NCBI GenBank assembly: GCA_947644545.1
Contig: CANRZW010000028.1
Location: 1 to 45,859, forward strand
Direction: 5' to 3'
From: an uncultured Lachnospiraceae bacterium
GTDB taxonomy: Bacteria; Bacillota; Clostridia; Lachnospirales; Lachnospiraceae
Length of the DNA: 45,859 bases
Positions 35,163-43,054 of the stretch are shown here, piece after piece. The translations under genes and the position numbers were made by a program. Numbering within the stretch: the first letter of the stretch is position 1; each line of letters opens with the position of its first letter. The notes beneath the pieces were generated by a model. The model had not been told where the DNA came from and did no database searches. It worked only from the letters and a program-made list of their open reading frames with translations.

Positions 35163-36785
35163 ATGCGAAAGCTAAAACTAAGTAATCTGATCTTTTTTAT
35201 TGCTTCTTCGGTGAGCGTCTCGCTGATCGTTATCGTACTTATCCTGTTCAGCTATTCCGTACACCTAAACAAATTCCTGTCACAGAAATCAATTGAGATT
35301 TTCCTGGAAAATATTGCATCATCGATCAATTCGACTGTCTATACCATACAAAAGCAGGCTATATCCTTGTCTCAGACTACGGACTTTCTTGTTTTTTGTA
35401 ATACGAGCAAAAGGAATAAAGCCTCCATGCGCGCCGATGCTCTCCGCAAAGAGAGTCAGAAAACATTGATGACCTATGCCGAAGTCGTAGGAATCTATTT
35501 GTATAATGATCAATGCGATTATTACTATCCCGTCTATAAGCATTATGAAACGGTACGTATATCGCAGGACATCCTTCCTTCCCTGATCCAGGATGCAGCC
35601 AGTGCCTCCGATCGTTTTCTTTGCAACAAGACCGTAAAGAATCACGTATATCTGTGCTATGGCATCAAAGATCGTTATGGTTTCCTGCTTGTTCTGATCG
35701 ATCCGTCCAAAAACAGGATGCTCGCAAATCACACTGCGATCACAGATACGGCCAGCTATACGATTTCCAGCCTGCCGCCTCAATCCAAATCCTCAAAAAC
35801 AGTCATCAGCCGGCCCCTGGAAAATCTGGGACTTCACCTGACCTTTGAAAGCGAGCGGTTATATCACTATACATCTACGCAGATCGTATTACTGGCTCTG
35901 CTTATTTTTCTGATCCTTCTGATCCCCCTGACCCTGCTGCGATTGGAAAAGCTGATCATGCAGCCATTAAATGAGATCTCCCGGTCCCTCGATATTATTT
36001 CCGGCGGGAACCTGGACTATCGTCTCCAGAAACCGAATACCCTGGATGAGATTTCAAAATTTGCTGAAAACATTAATTATATGCTGGATAAAATATATGA
36101 ATATAAAGAAGAAGGCTTCAACCAAAGAATGGATGCCGTACAGGCTAAACTTCAATATCTGCAGTTGCAGATTCATCCACACTTCTATCTGAACTGCCTC
36201 AAGAGCCTCAATTCATACCTGTATCTTCTGGACTATGAGAATGCTCAGACACTGGTCATGACATTGTCAGATTATATCAGCCGCACCTTCAGAAACGTGC
36301 ATAATTTTATTTCTCTGAAAGAAGAGCTGGAAAGCGTCCGCAGTTATATAGATCTATGCAATATCCTTTCCTGCTCGGTACACCTCGATTTCCGTCTTGA
36401 CGGCAGCTGCCTTTCCATGAATTGTCTGCCCATGACTATCCTGACATTCGTGGAAAACAGTGTCAAACACGCGACAGCTCCAAATGACATCCATATTGTC
36501 ATTCAGATAGAGATCATCGAAATGGAATACGAAAGGCATGTCATGATCATCACCATAAAAAACAGCGGCAGTCAGTTCCCCGATAAGACACTGCGCGAAA
36601 TGGAAACCCTGGATGCCTCTCAGATGGTTTACCGGACGAAGCATATCGGCATAACAAATGTGCGCTATCGATTATGGCTGGTCTATGGCAATGACGCCTC
36701 TCTCGTGTTACGGAATGAAGAAAATTATGCTATAGTAGAAATTACCATTCCCTGTGAACAAAATACGGAAAGGATCCTCCTATGA
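35163..36785 (+). CDS. YesM-type sensor histidine kinase
   Basis: A 540-residue membrane kinase. A first transmembrane helix (~10-31), an extracellular sensing domain (~32-238) and a second helix (~239-259) are followed by a HAMP domain (~260-312), a His_kinase domain with phospho-acceptor His340 in LQLQIHPHFYLN, and a HATPase domain (LTFVENSVKHA near residue 427). It probably detects an extracellular carbohydrate or a loaded binding protein. It is divergent from the uptake operon and coupled to the response regulator by an ATGA overlap. The AGGAGG upstream is spaced 14 nt, longer than usual. Confidence 0.92.
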   Translation: MRKLKLSNLIFFIASSVSVSLIVIVLILFSYSVHLNKFLSQKSIEIFLENIASSINSTVYTIQKQAISLSQTTDFLVFCNTSKRNKASMRADALRKESQKTLMTYAEVVGIYLYNDQCDYYYPVYKHYETVRISQDILPSLIQDAASASDRFLCNKTVKNHVYLCYGIKDRYGFLLVLIDPSKNRMLANHTAITDTASYTISSLPPQSKSSKTVISRPLENLGLHLTFESERLYHYTSTQIVLLALLIFLILLIPLTLLRLEKLIMQPLNEISRSLDIISGGNLDYRLQKPNTLDEISKFAENINYMLDKIYEYKEEGFNQRMDAVQAKLQYLQLQIHPHFYLNCLKSLNSYLYLLDYENAQTLVMTLSDYISRTFRNVHNFISLKEELESVRSYIDLCNILSCSVHLDFRLDGSCLSMNCLPMTILTFVENSVKHATAPNDIHIVIQIEIIEMEYERHVMIITIKNSGSQFPDKTLREMETLDASQMVYRTKHIGITNVRYRLWLVYGNDASLVLRNEENYAIVEITIPCEQNTERILL

Positions 36786-38053
36786 ATCTGTTAATCGTTG
36801 ATGATCAGCCAAATATACTGTCTGCTCTGACAAATACCATAGACTGGAAAAAGTACGGCATCTACACCGTCTACACTGCCAGCTCTGTTCTGACTGCAAA
36901 AAATCTTATTGAGACGAAAGAAATACAGATCCTTCTCTCCGACATAGAAATGCCGATGGAGAGCGGGTTAAATCTGGTTCGATGGATCCGGCAGAAAAAT
37001 CTGAACATCGAATGCATCCTGTTGACTTCCCATGCCGATTTCATCTACGCAAAGCAGGCAATCTCCCTCGGGGTCGTGGATTACATATTACAGCCCGCCA
37101 AGAATGAAGATGTAATCCTCTCTGTCGTCAATGCAAAAGAACGAATACAGAAAAATAACGAACTACACAAAAAACTGCAGATCAGTCATTTTTCGACACT
37201 GGAAATAAACTCCATCCGCAGACGCTTCTTTGAAAACTGGCCAGATAATACAAAAGATGCAGACTTTGAACAACTATTACAGGAGCGAATCAATAAACTC
37301 AATGAACTGGGGATATCGTGCGCCAAAGACAGTCCCTGTATTATCTTCACGACTCGGGTCAATACCTGGTCTGCCCTTCCGCCTGCCATTACAATCTTAC
37401 TCAACCACTATGAGACGATTCTCACAAATATCTTCTCTTTCATCAATGGAAAACAGCTATCTTTCTATCTGGATGACTCACACTTTATCACCATTCTTCT
37501 GTTACCTACATCTGTCGATCTGTATGACTACTTCACAATCCTTGCCTCTAAGCTGGATCAGGAACTACATTGCATGGTCAGTATCTATTATGCTCAGACT
37601 ACCCTGCCGCAGTTAAATCTCGCTTACCGGTACATGTCAAATACAGAAGACTTATTTGACAGCAACGGCTCATCCTTTATTCAGAGGATCCATCTGCCGG
37701 AAAACGATATGGCCAATGATCAAAATCCGCAGAGTTATCAGAAATATTTCAAGCAGATTGAAGCATTTATCGCCGAAAATATGCAGCTGCCAATATCTCG
37801 TGCAGAAATTGCCTCCGCTATTCATGTCTCGCCCGACTACGTGAGTCATATTGTGCGCTCAGTCGCCGGATGCTCCTGCAAAGGCCTCATAACACGTGAA
37901 AAAATGAAATATGCCAAAAAGCTGATCAAAACAACCGATCAGCCAATTGGCAATATTGCGAGTGAATGCGGATATGACTCTTTTGCGTATTTTAGTAAAA
38001 TCTATAAATCCATCAACCAGGTAAGCCCAAGTCAGGATCGAAATAACAGGTGA
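36782..38053 (+). CDS. YesN-type AraC-family response regulator
   Basis: A 423-residue regulator: a receiver domain at residues 1-120 with DD near residue 7 and phospho-acceptor Asp54 (LLSDIEMPMESG), a ~200-residue middle region, and a C-terminal AraC double helix-turn-helix (SRAEIASAIHVSPDYVSHIV, then IGNIASECGYDSFAYFSKIY). The usual receiver Lys-Pro is Gln-Pro here (YILQPAKNED), a variation I recall in other YesN-like proteins. It likely binds the 21-bp-spaced repeats in the divergent promoter region and turns on the uptake operon. The 3' end abuts mobile-element debris, but the domain looks complete. Confidence 0.9.
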   Translation: MNLLIVDDQPNILSALTNTIDWKKYGIYTVYTASSVLTAKNLIETKEIQILLSDIEMPMESGLNLVRWIRQKNLNIECILLTSHADFIYAKQAISLGVVDYILQPAKNEDVILSVVNAKERIQKNNELHKKLQISHFSTLEINSIRRRFFENWPDNTKDADFEQLLQERINKLNELGISCAKDSPCIIFTTRVNTWSALPPAITILLNHYETILTNIFSFINGKQLSFYLDDSHFITILLLPTSVDLYDYFTILASKLDQELHCMVSIYYAQTTLPQLNLAYRYMSNTEDLFDSNGSSFIQRIHLPENDMANDQNPQSYQKYFKQIEAFIAENMQLPISRAEIASAIHVSPDYVSHIVRSVAGCSCKGLITREKMKYAKKLIKTTDQPIGNIASECGYDSFAYFSKIYKSINQVSPSQDRNNR

Positions 38054-38120
38054 TACAACGACTCTCCTTTGCAAAGGTATTTCTAGTACTCCGTTACCCG
38101 TACCACACATTCATAAGTAG

Positions 38121-38582
38121 AGCGCAATTTCAGGACTCTCCGTTCCCGCTTCCTTCAATGCCCTGGATCCTTCCCGCATTTCCGGCATCGATGAACTCAA
38201 TTCCCTGCTAGCTGACTATATCAGACAGCATAACACTTCCGTTCATTCCGCTACCGGTATGACACCTTACACAAGGTACATGGAGGACCTTTCCCATGTC
38301 AGGATGCCTGTAAGCCCTGGGTGGCTCGACGACTGTTTCCTCCACAGGGTAAAGCGCAAAGTGCGTAACGATGCCACTGTCATGATCAACAAGAGGCTTT
38401 TTGACGTCCCTATGGAATTCATCCGTTCTACAGTGGAGATCCGTTTCCGCCCGCAAGAGGATGACAGCGCTTTCATCCTTGACGCTGGAAAGCGTTATCC
38501 CTTACGCCCTACTGACAAGAATGCAAATGCTAAGACGAAACGGGATAATCCCTACAGCGTCAGATATGGAGGCGCCTCATGA
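38121..38582 (+). pseudogene. Mu/TniA-like DDE transposase, C-terminal remnant
   Basis: The frame is open from just after a stop at 38118 to 38582 and encodes ~153 residues without a proper start. It contains DELNSLLADYIRQHNTSVHSATG (in parts: LLADYIRQHN, TSVHSATGMTP), the end of an rve integrase core. A Mu-transposase C-terminal beta-barrel follows (HRVKRKVRNDATVMINKRLF, then VEIRFRPQED and NPYSVRYGGAS). The N-terminal DNA-binding domain and most of the DDE core are missing, so it cannot be active. It overlaps the downstream ATPase gene by 4 bp, the normal intact arrangement for this type of element. Confidence 0.82.
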
Positions 38583-39388
38583 TCCCTTTTACTGCTTTTT
38601 ACGGCATGCACATGAACCCTTTTGACAAGGGCCTCTCCTCAAAAGATGCTTACAGGACCCCTGACCTTGAACAGATGCAGGGCAGGCTCATCCACTTAAG
38701 GGACCATCCCGGTATCGGCCTGTTTACTGCCGCACCCGGACAGGGCAAGACTTTCGCCCTGCGCTGTTTCTCTGACAACTTAAATCCTAACCTGGTAAAG
38801 TTTTATTATATCTGCCTCTCCACCGTCACCACCAGCGAATTCTACCGACAGCTGTGTGTGGCCCTGGGTCTGGAGGTTTCTTATAAGAAGAGTATTATGT
38901 TTCAGCGCATTCAGGACTATTTCTTTTCCATGTCCACCAACAAGAACGTCCACTGTATGGTCTGTCTGGACGAAGCCCAGTACTTAAGCGCCGATATCCT
39001 GTGGGATTTAAAGATGCTGTGCAACTTCTGCATGGACTCAAAAAACTGTTTCTCCCTCATCCTCCTGGGGCAGCCTGTCCTGGTGAGCATGATGATGCGC
39101 CAGCCCAATGAAGCCCTCCGCCAGAGGATCGCCGTCAGCTACAGTTTCTCAGGACTTTCCGAAAATGACGCCCGGGATTACATCGGAGACCGCATGGCGC
39201 TTGCCGGCGCCTCGCCGTATATCTTTGATGAAAATGCCATCACCACGGCCTATGGCAGCTGCAATACATCCTTAAGGCAGCTGAATCTTATCCTTACAAA
39301 GGCCCTTACCATAGGCGCTCAGAACCAGAAGCAAAACATCGATTCTGACATATTCCTTGCTGCTGTCAATGATATCTCGCTGGCATAA
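38579..39388 (+). CDS. ExeA/TniB-like AAA ATPase of an insertion sequence
   Basis: A 269-residue AAA ATPase that accompanies DDE transposases, comparable to TniB/TnsC/ExeA proteins in target selection and strand-transfer activation. Walker A is TAAPGQGKTFAL (near residue 55) and Walker B is CMVCLDEAQYL (~residue 125); LILLGQPVL contains the sensor region and ALRQRIAVSY an Arg finger-like element. The N-terminal FYGMHMNPFDKG is typical of ExeA-like proteins. The ORF is intact, but its partner transposase is truncated. Confidence 0.88.
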   Translation: MIPFTAFYGMHMNPFDKGLSSKDAYRTPDLEQMQGRLIHLRDHPGIGLFTAAPGQGKTFALRCFSDNLNPNLVKFYYICLSTVTTSEFYRQLCVALGLEVSYKKSIMFQRIQDYFFSMSTNKNVHCMVCLDEAQYLSADILWDLKMLCNFCMDSKNCFSLILLGQPVLVSMMMRQPNEALRQRIAVSYSFSGLSENDARDYIGDRMALAGASPYIFDENAITTAYGSCNTSLRQLNLILTKALTIGAQNQKQNIDSDIFLAAVNDISLA

Positions 39389-39399
39389 AAAGTGAAAGA

Positions 39400-39423
39400 T
39401 TCGTAAAACAGTTGTTTTGCGAA
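39400..39423. repeat. Hairpin after the ATPase gene
   Basis: Arms TTCGTAAAAC (39400-39409) and GTTTTGCGAA (39414-39423) pair over 10 bp with one G-T type mismatch and a 4-nt loop, 12 bp after the ATPase stop. No strong T run follows; it may act as a weak terminator. Confidence 0.5.
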
Positions 39424-39597
39424 GTGTAGAAAAGCCAGGCGCAATTCAGTTCTTCCCGGATGTATGCCGCCCCTGGCGGCCCTTCCGGGGAGACTTTTTA
39501 TACCTTTATAGTGGCTGGTGGCTGGAATTGCATCTGTCTGACACACAATTACATTCATCGAGTACCTGTGGATGAAAAAAAGAAATTTGACAATTCC

Positions 39598-39781
39598 GTC
39601 CTAATGAGCATAATACACATTTAAAGTCAGGGATATCTTCCTGAGCACCTATAATTGTGTGGACAATTTTCAGGAATAATATGAGAGAACAATAAGAAGT
39701 TCAGAAATAATGTGCTGGAAACATGGGAAAATGGTCAGCTATAATCTGACGTCAGGTTCAGTCGTAATGTGCCGTTTTACA
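39598..39781. repeat. Repeated transposase-binding-like sites at the element's right end
   Basis: Four related sites occur in the same orientation around TAATGAGC (39602), TAATATGA (39677), TAATGTGC (39708) and TAATGTGC (39766). The last two share CAG-N3-TAATGTGC (39702-39715 and 39759-39772). Read from the tip inward they resemble GCACATTA-N3-CTG. Arrays of subterminal sites are known for Mu, Tn7 and Tn5053-type elements. Confidence 0.65.
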
Positions 39782-39977
39782 GTATGATATACCCACGATA
39801 CTTGATTCCGGAATCCGAAAACTTCAATGGAAAATCTCCCATGTTTTTTGTTTCCCGGTTTAGACTTTCATATAATTTCTCGGCGGCATCCGGATTGCAC
39901 AGTTCTGTATGAATATACTGCACAAGTCCAAAGATATCAGCCAGTGCTTCATCTGCAATCAGTACTCTATAATTCAT
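39777..39977 (-). pseudogene. RelE/ParE-type toxin, 3' end cut off by an insertion sequence
   Basis: 66 residues, starting MNYRVLIADEALADIFGLVQ with YIHTELCNPDAAEKLYESL, typical of RelE/ParE-family toxins (normally about 90-110 residues). The frame ends at ...GYIIL followed by a TAA that lies inside the proposed terminal TGTAAAAC of the neighbouring mobile element. The C-terminal strands carrying active-site residues are therefore missing and the toxin is probably inactive. The start overlaps the antitoxin 3' end by 11 bp. Confidence 0.78.
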
Positions 39978-40131
39978 TGTTCATTCTTTCCCTGATAATC
40001 TGGAACGCCTCATCTACTGTATGCATCCTGCCTGCTTCCATATCATCGATTCCCTTATCAAGATAAGAAAGTAGAGTTTCCATTGCAATTTTATCATTTA
40101 CTTCATCTGTTGTCTTAACTGCAACTTCCAT
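39967..40131 (-). CDS. Antitoxin of the RelE/ParE pair
   Basis: A 54-residue protein (MEVAVKTTDEVNDKIAMETL... ending RERMNNEL) placed directly upstream of, and overlapping, the toxin gene, the standard antitoxin-toxin arrangement. The start at 40131 is favoured because AAGGGAG is spaced 9 nt from it; an ATG at 40140 directly abuts that site. A TATAAT box on this strand lies at 40161-40166. It is acidic-helical with no obvious N-terminal DNA-binding motif. With the toxin truncated, it is probably an orphan. Confidence 0.72.
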   Translation of the reverse strand: MEVAVKTTDEVNDKIAMETLLSYLDKGIDDMEAGRMHTVDEAFQIIRERMNNEL

Positions 40132-40160
40132 ATAACTCATCTCCCTTCGTATTTGCGAAT

Positions 40161-40166
40161 ATTATA
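40161..40166 (-). promoter_or_regulatory. -10 box for the antitoxin-toxin operon
   Basis: TATAAT on the minus strand, 29 bp upstream of the preferred antitoxin start; the -35 region is not clear. Confidence 0.45.
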
Positions 40167-40225
40167 TCCGATTTTACTAAAAAAGTATACTCTCAAATCT
40201 TATCTTCTAAATTTTCCAGCTATCT

Positions 40226-40615
40226 TCAGTATTTCTTCAAAATTGTGCATCCTTCTTTATAATACTCATACACTTCCATTTCTCCCTGCACATAAATTGC
40301 ATCTTCTGGATTAAAAAGTGTAAGACATTTTCCCTGTAGTCCTGCTAACGCCATCCTTGTACTTCTATATGCAACTCCTCCAAAATCCTTATTGATCAAA
40401 TATTTACTAAATACCTTAAAAGGGACATATGCCTCTAATGCAGGATCATCCTCTTTATCTACTGCATAAAAAATAGAATCACATATATTTCCCATCAGTA
40501 TTTTTGATAGCTGTAGCTGTATTTTACTATTCATCTTACTGTCGATCCCAAATTTCTTTTCTATTCGGCTCAGTTCTTTTTTGAATCCTTCCATATCATC
40601 ATTTTTTGCATACAT
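40226..40615 (-). CDS. RES-domain-like protein, probably 5'-truncated
   Basis: About 129 residues from an ATG at 40615 (a TTG lies two codons upstream). The C-terminal part (FGGVAYRSTRMALAGLQGKC, then LTLFNPEDAIYV) resembles the end of RES-domain proteins, which degrade NAD as toxins, where a G-x-x-Y-x-S-[ST] segment precedes a N-x-A-L-F-like strand. The N-terminal half of a RES domain is missing, and no good ribosome site is seen. The region is very AT-rich compared with the sugar genes. RES assignment is tentative; it is likely a remnant. Confidence 0.45.
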   Translation of the reverse strand: MYAKNDDMEGFKKELSRIEKKFGIDSKMNSKIQLQLSKILMGNICDSIFYAVDKEDDPALEAYVPFKVFSKYLINKDFGGVAYRSTRMALAGLQGKCLTLFNPEDAIYVQGEMEVYEYYKEGCTILKKY

Positions 40616-40627
40616 TTCCAACTTGTT

Positions 40628-40831
40628 TTACACTTTAGAATTATCTTTTATTAACAGCTTTATTCTCTCTTCATAATCATCCTTAGATCTTTCCAGTTCC
40701 ACCTTTACCCGCTGTTCATAGTTTTCAGCCAGCTTTTTCTCTGTCTCTGTCTCCGCCTGTTCTTTGTGGCACAGCACCATATACTCATCCAGCATGGCCA
40801 GTTCAAATCTTTCTCTTTCTGCGTTTTTCAT
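40628..40831 (-). CDS. Small coiled-coil protein of unknown function
   Basis: A 67-residue, highly charged protein (MKNAERERFELAMLDEYMVL... ending KDNSKV) predicted to be almost entirely helical or coiled-coil. An excellent AGGAGGCAGG ribosome site before the ATG argues that it is, or was, translated. It is followed 13 bp downstream by the RES-like fragment. It may be the 5' part of a longer gene broken near 40620, or a stand-alone small gene. I do not recognise the family. Confidence 0.5.
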   Translation of the reverse strand: MKNAERERFELAMLDEYMVLCHKEQAETETEKKLAENYEQRVKVELERSKDDYEERIKLLIKDNSKV

Positions 40832-40848
40832 CCTGCCTCCTGTCCTGT

Positions 40849-40888
40849 AAAAAAGCAGTACCTATTTTATTGTAAAAATAAGTACTGC
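40849..40888 (-). terminator. Rho-independent terminator
   Basis: On the minus strand, arms at 40888-40873 and 40869-40855 pair over about 14 bp with a 3-nt loop, followed by six T (40854-40849). It lies directly after a stop codon at 40892-40890. Confidence 0.8.
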
Positions 40889-40889
40889 C

Positions 40890-41030
40890 TTACATGTTCA
40901 GCTGCATTCCTTGCTCCGGGTTATCACAGGGAATCTCTGCCCGTATTTTTAATACCTCATCCATCATATCAAAAACCTCTTTGTACGGATGGTAGTTCAT
41001 TACACCGGTTTCATCAACCGCTGCTGCAAA
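40890..41030 (-). pseudogene. 3' fragment of an unidentified gene
   Basis: About 45 residues are open in one frame ending ...EIPCDNPEQGMQLNM and a stop placed exactly before a strong terminator. The peptide (GVMNYHPYKEVFDMMDEVL) looks like real protein. A stop closes the frame about 12 bases further upstream (41041-41043), so this is a decayed remnant. Family not recognised. The remaining stretch to 41307 has no gene that I can support. Confidence 0.4.
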
Positions 41031-41224
41031 CTCTCCATTTAAGTTTTAGTTCAAGGCTCCTCCTTTTACGCCGGCAACTTCAACCCCCTGCTCCCTGCTA
41101 ATTCTGCCACCACTGAAAAGAAAGGGATCATCTCTTCTTTCAATTCTGAAAATATCACCAAATCTTTCCCAAAACCAGTTTTACCCGTACATGCCTTTAG
41201 GCAAGCAATATGCATCTATAAAAT

Positions 41225-41277
41225 CGGGCAAAAAAGTAGGGCAAAAACTGGTCGATTTTCACTCCAATTTTTGCCCG
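41225..41277. repeat. Inverted and direct repeats downstream of the serine recombinase gene
   Basis: CGGGCAAAAA (41225-41234) is inverted as TTTTTGCCCG (41268-41277), 10 bp perfect with a 33-nt spacer, and GGGCAAAAA recurs directly at 41239. It sits 31 bp past the recombinase stop. It may be a terminator or part of the element's attachment end. Confidence 0.55.
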
Positions 41278-41307
41278 GGGAGCACAACATCTTGTGGTTT
41301 AGACCCC

Positions 41308-42999
41308 TTAATTCTTCTCTTTTCCACAATACTGCATCATTATTATTACCTCAACGCGACTATCTTTGTCCAAACTAATACTCATATCTTCTTCAATAAT
41401 CGGAAGCCTGAACTTAATGGATTTCAACCACTGACCATTTGCCTGCCGCTCTGGATATATCTGAATCTCAGAAATCAGAGACTCCATGATCTGCCGCTTT
41501 TCCTGTTCATTCATCACCGCATACAGTTTATCAAAATAAATCAAGACCTTGTAAATATTGTCTCCTGTCAGCTTTTCTGCTTCAATCGACATCTTCTTTG
41601 CCCTGGCGGCAATCAGCAGATTTTCTGTATCCTCAATCTTATCATACATCTTGTAAAGGCGGTCACCAAGGTCTGCCTTGCGCTTGATATAATGCTTTTC
41701 ATCCGGATCAAGGGAATCGATTTCTTCCATCAACCTTGATTTTGTAGAATAGCTCTGCCGAAGCTGCCTTTCATGTGCTGCGATCTCCTGCTCAATCACA
41801 GAGGTATCTACCTTCATATTGATTTTTTCCTGCATCATGGCGGCAAACTTTGGATTGCTGACCAGCTTTACAATGACTTCCGCCACAGCATCGTCCAACA
41901 ATTCCTCATTGATCTGCTTTTTATAATCACACTTATGACCTCTTGTCATGGTGCGGTGTTTACAGCCATAATAGAAGAAATCCTTGTACTTTGTACCGTC
42001 AGCTTTATGTTTGATGCTCTTATTGCCATACATACCAACTCCGCAAACCGGGCATTTCACAATACCGGACAGCAGATGGATCTTATTATCTTTGCCATGA
42101 TTGACTTTTTCATATTTTTTCGCCTGTGCCAATAACTTCACCTGCGCTTCATGCCAAAGCTCCTCTGAGACAATCCCCTCATGCAATCCATCCACCAGTA
42201 AATACTCATCCTGCTCCACAAGCTTATAGTCATTTCTTGTACCATGAACCTTTTCCGTTCTGCGTCTGCCATAAGCAATTTTTCCGCAATACACAGGATT
42301 TTTCAGTATCCTTCTGATCAATGCCGCATCAAATAACGGATTTTTCCCATTCTGTCTTGGTATTTTACGAATACCATGATTTTCGAGATATTTTGCCAGT
42401 CCGTTTGCCCCTATATCCGTATGCACATACTGGTCAAAAATCACAAGGATTGCTTCTGCTTCTTCCTCATTGATAAAGAGCCGTCCCTTTTCCAAACTAT
42501 ATCCATACGGAGCAAAACCACCGTTCCATTTACCCTCACGGGCTTTCTGGATTCTGCCTTCCATGGTCTGCACCCGGATATTTTCACGCTCAATCTCTGC
42601 AACCGCCGACAAGACAGAAATCATCAGCTTTCCAGCATCCTTGGAAGAATCAATCCCATCCTCCACGCAGATCAGATTGACACCAAAATCCTGCATCACC
42701 TGCAAGGTGGAAAGGACATCCGCAGCATTTCTGCCAAATCGGGACAGCTTAAATACCAGAACAAAGGAAACTCCATCCTTGCCGGATTTAATATCCTCCA
42801 TCATGCGGTTGAACTCTAATCTGCCCTCGATAGACTTTCCGGATTTACCAGCATCTTCATACTCACCGACAATCTCATAATCATTAAACTCTGCAAATGC
42901 TTTCATTCTGGATTTTTGTGAATCCAGAGAGTATCCGTCAATCTGCATAGCTGTAGATACTCTTGTATAAATATATACTTTTGTCTTTTCTTTTTTCAT
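41308..42999 (-). CDS. Large serine recombinase
   Basis: A 563-residue site-specific recombinase. The N-terminal resolvase domain starts KVYIYTRVSTAMQIDGYS with nucleophile Ser15; LVFKLSRFGRNAADVL and ISVLSAVAEIERENI complete the catalytic domain. The recombinase domain (~155-280, KWNGGFAPYGYSL) is followed by a zinc-ribbon (CPVCGVGMYGNKS ... CDYKKQ) and a long coiled coil (~375-470). This is the architecture of TnpX/TndX-type integrases of mobilisable and conjugative elements in Firmicutes. It follows RhuM and relaxase remnants on the same strand and is probably the integrase of a decaying mobilisable element. The frame is intact. Confidence 0.93.
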   Translation of the reverse strand: MKKEKTKVYIYTRVSTAMQIDGYSLDSQKSRMKAFAEFNDYEIVGEYEDAGKSGKSIEGRLEFNRMMEDIKSGKDGVSFVLVFKLSRFGRNAADVLSTLQVMQDFGVNLICVEDGIDSSKDAGKLMISVLSAVAEIERENIRVQTMEGRIQKAREGKWNGGFAPYGYSLEKGRLFINEEEAEAILVIFDQYVHTDIGANGLAKYLENHGIRKIPRQNGKNPLFDAALIRRILKNPVYCGKIAYGRRRTEKVHGTRNDYKLVEQDEYLLVDGLHEGIVSEELWHEAQVKLLAQAKKYEKVNHGKDNKIHLLSGIVKCPVCGVGMYGNKSIKHKADGTKYKDFFYYGCKHRTMTRGHKCDYKKQINEELLDDAVAEVIVKLVSNPKFAAMMQEKINMKVDTSVIEQEIAAHERQLRQSYSTKSRLMEEIDSLDPDEKHYIKRKADLGDRLYKMYDKIEDTENLLIAARAKKMSIEAEKLTGDNIYKVLIYFDKLYAVMNEQEKRQIMESLISEIQIYPERQANGQWLKSIKFRLPIIEEDMSISLDKDSRVEVIIMMQYCGKEKN

Positions 43000-43054
43000 C
43001 CCACTATCCTTGTATGTATCAAATTATAACTATCCTATCACCTTGGGTATCGGT

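Larger units (their letters stand above)
38121..39781 (+). mobile_element. Left-truncated Mu/Tn7-like insertion sequence
   Basis: The transposase remnant plus ATPase form the internal part. The right end is proposed at 39781, where the minus strand begins TGTAAAACGGCACATTACG and interrupts a toxin gene. The ~390 bp after the ATPase carry no gene but hold repeated sites related to the terminus. The left end is not found. Confidence 0.7.

Noticed and set aside
38054..38120. Left end of the Mu/Tn7-like element
   Set aside because: No copy of the right-end TGTAAAAC or the GCACATTA-type sites is visible here, and the transposase is already truncated.
39319..39558. 79-codon minus-strand frame at the end of the ATPase gene
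   Set aside because: Overlaps the real ATPase 3' end and the gene-free IS end; no homology signal.
41191..41739. 182-codon plus-strand frame opposite the serine recombinase C-terminus
   Set aside because: Mostly antisense to the recombinase gene; no motif.
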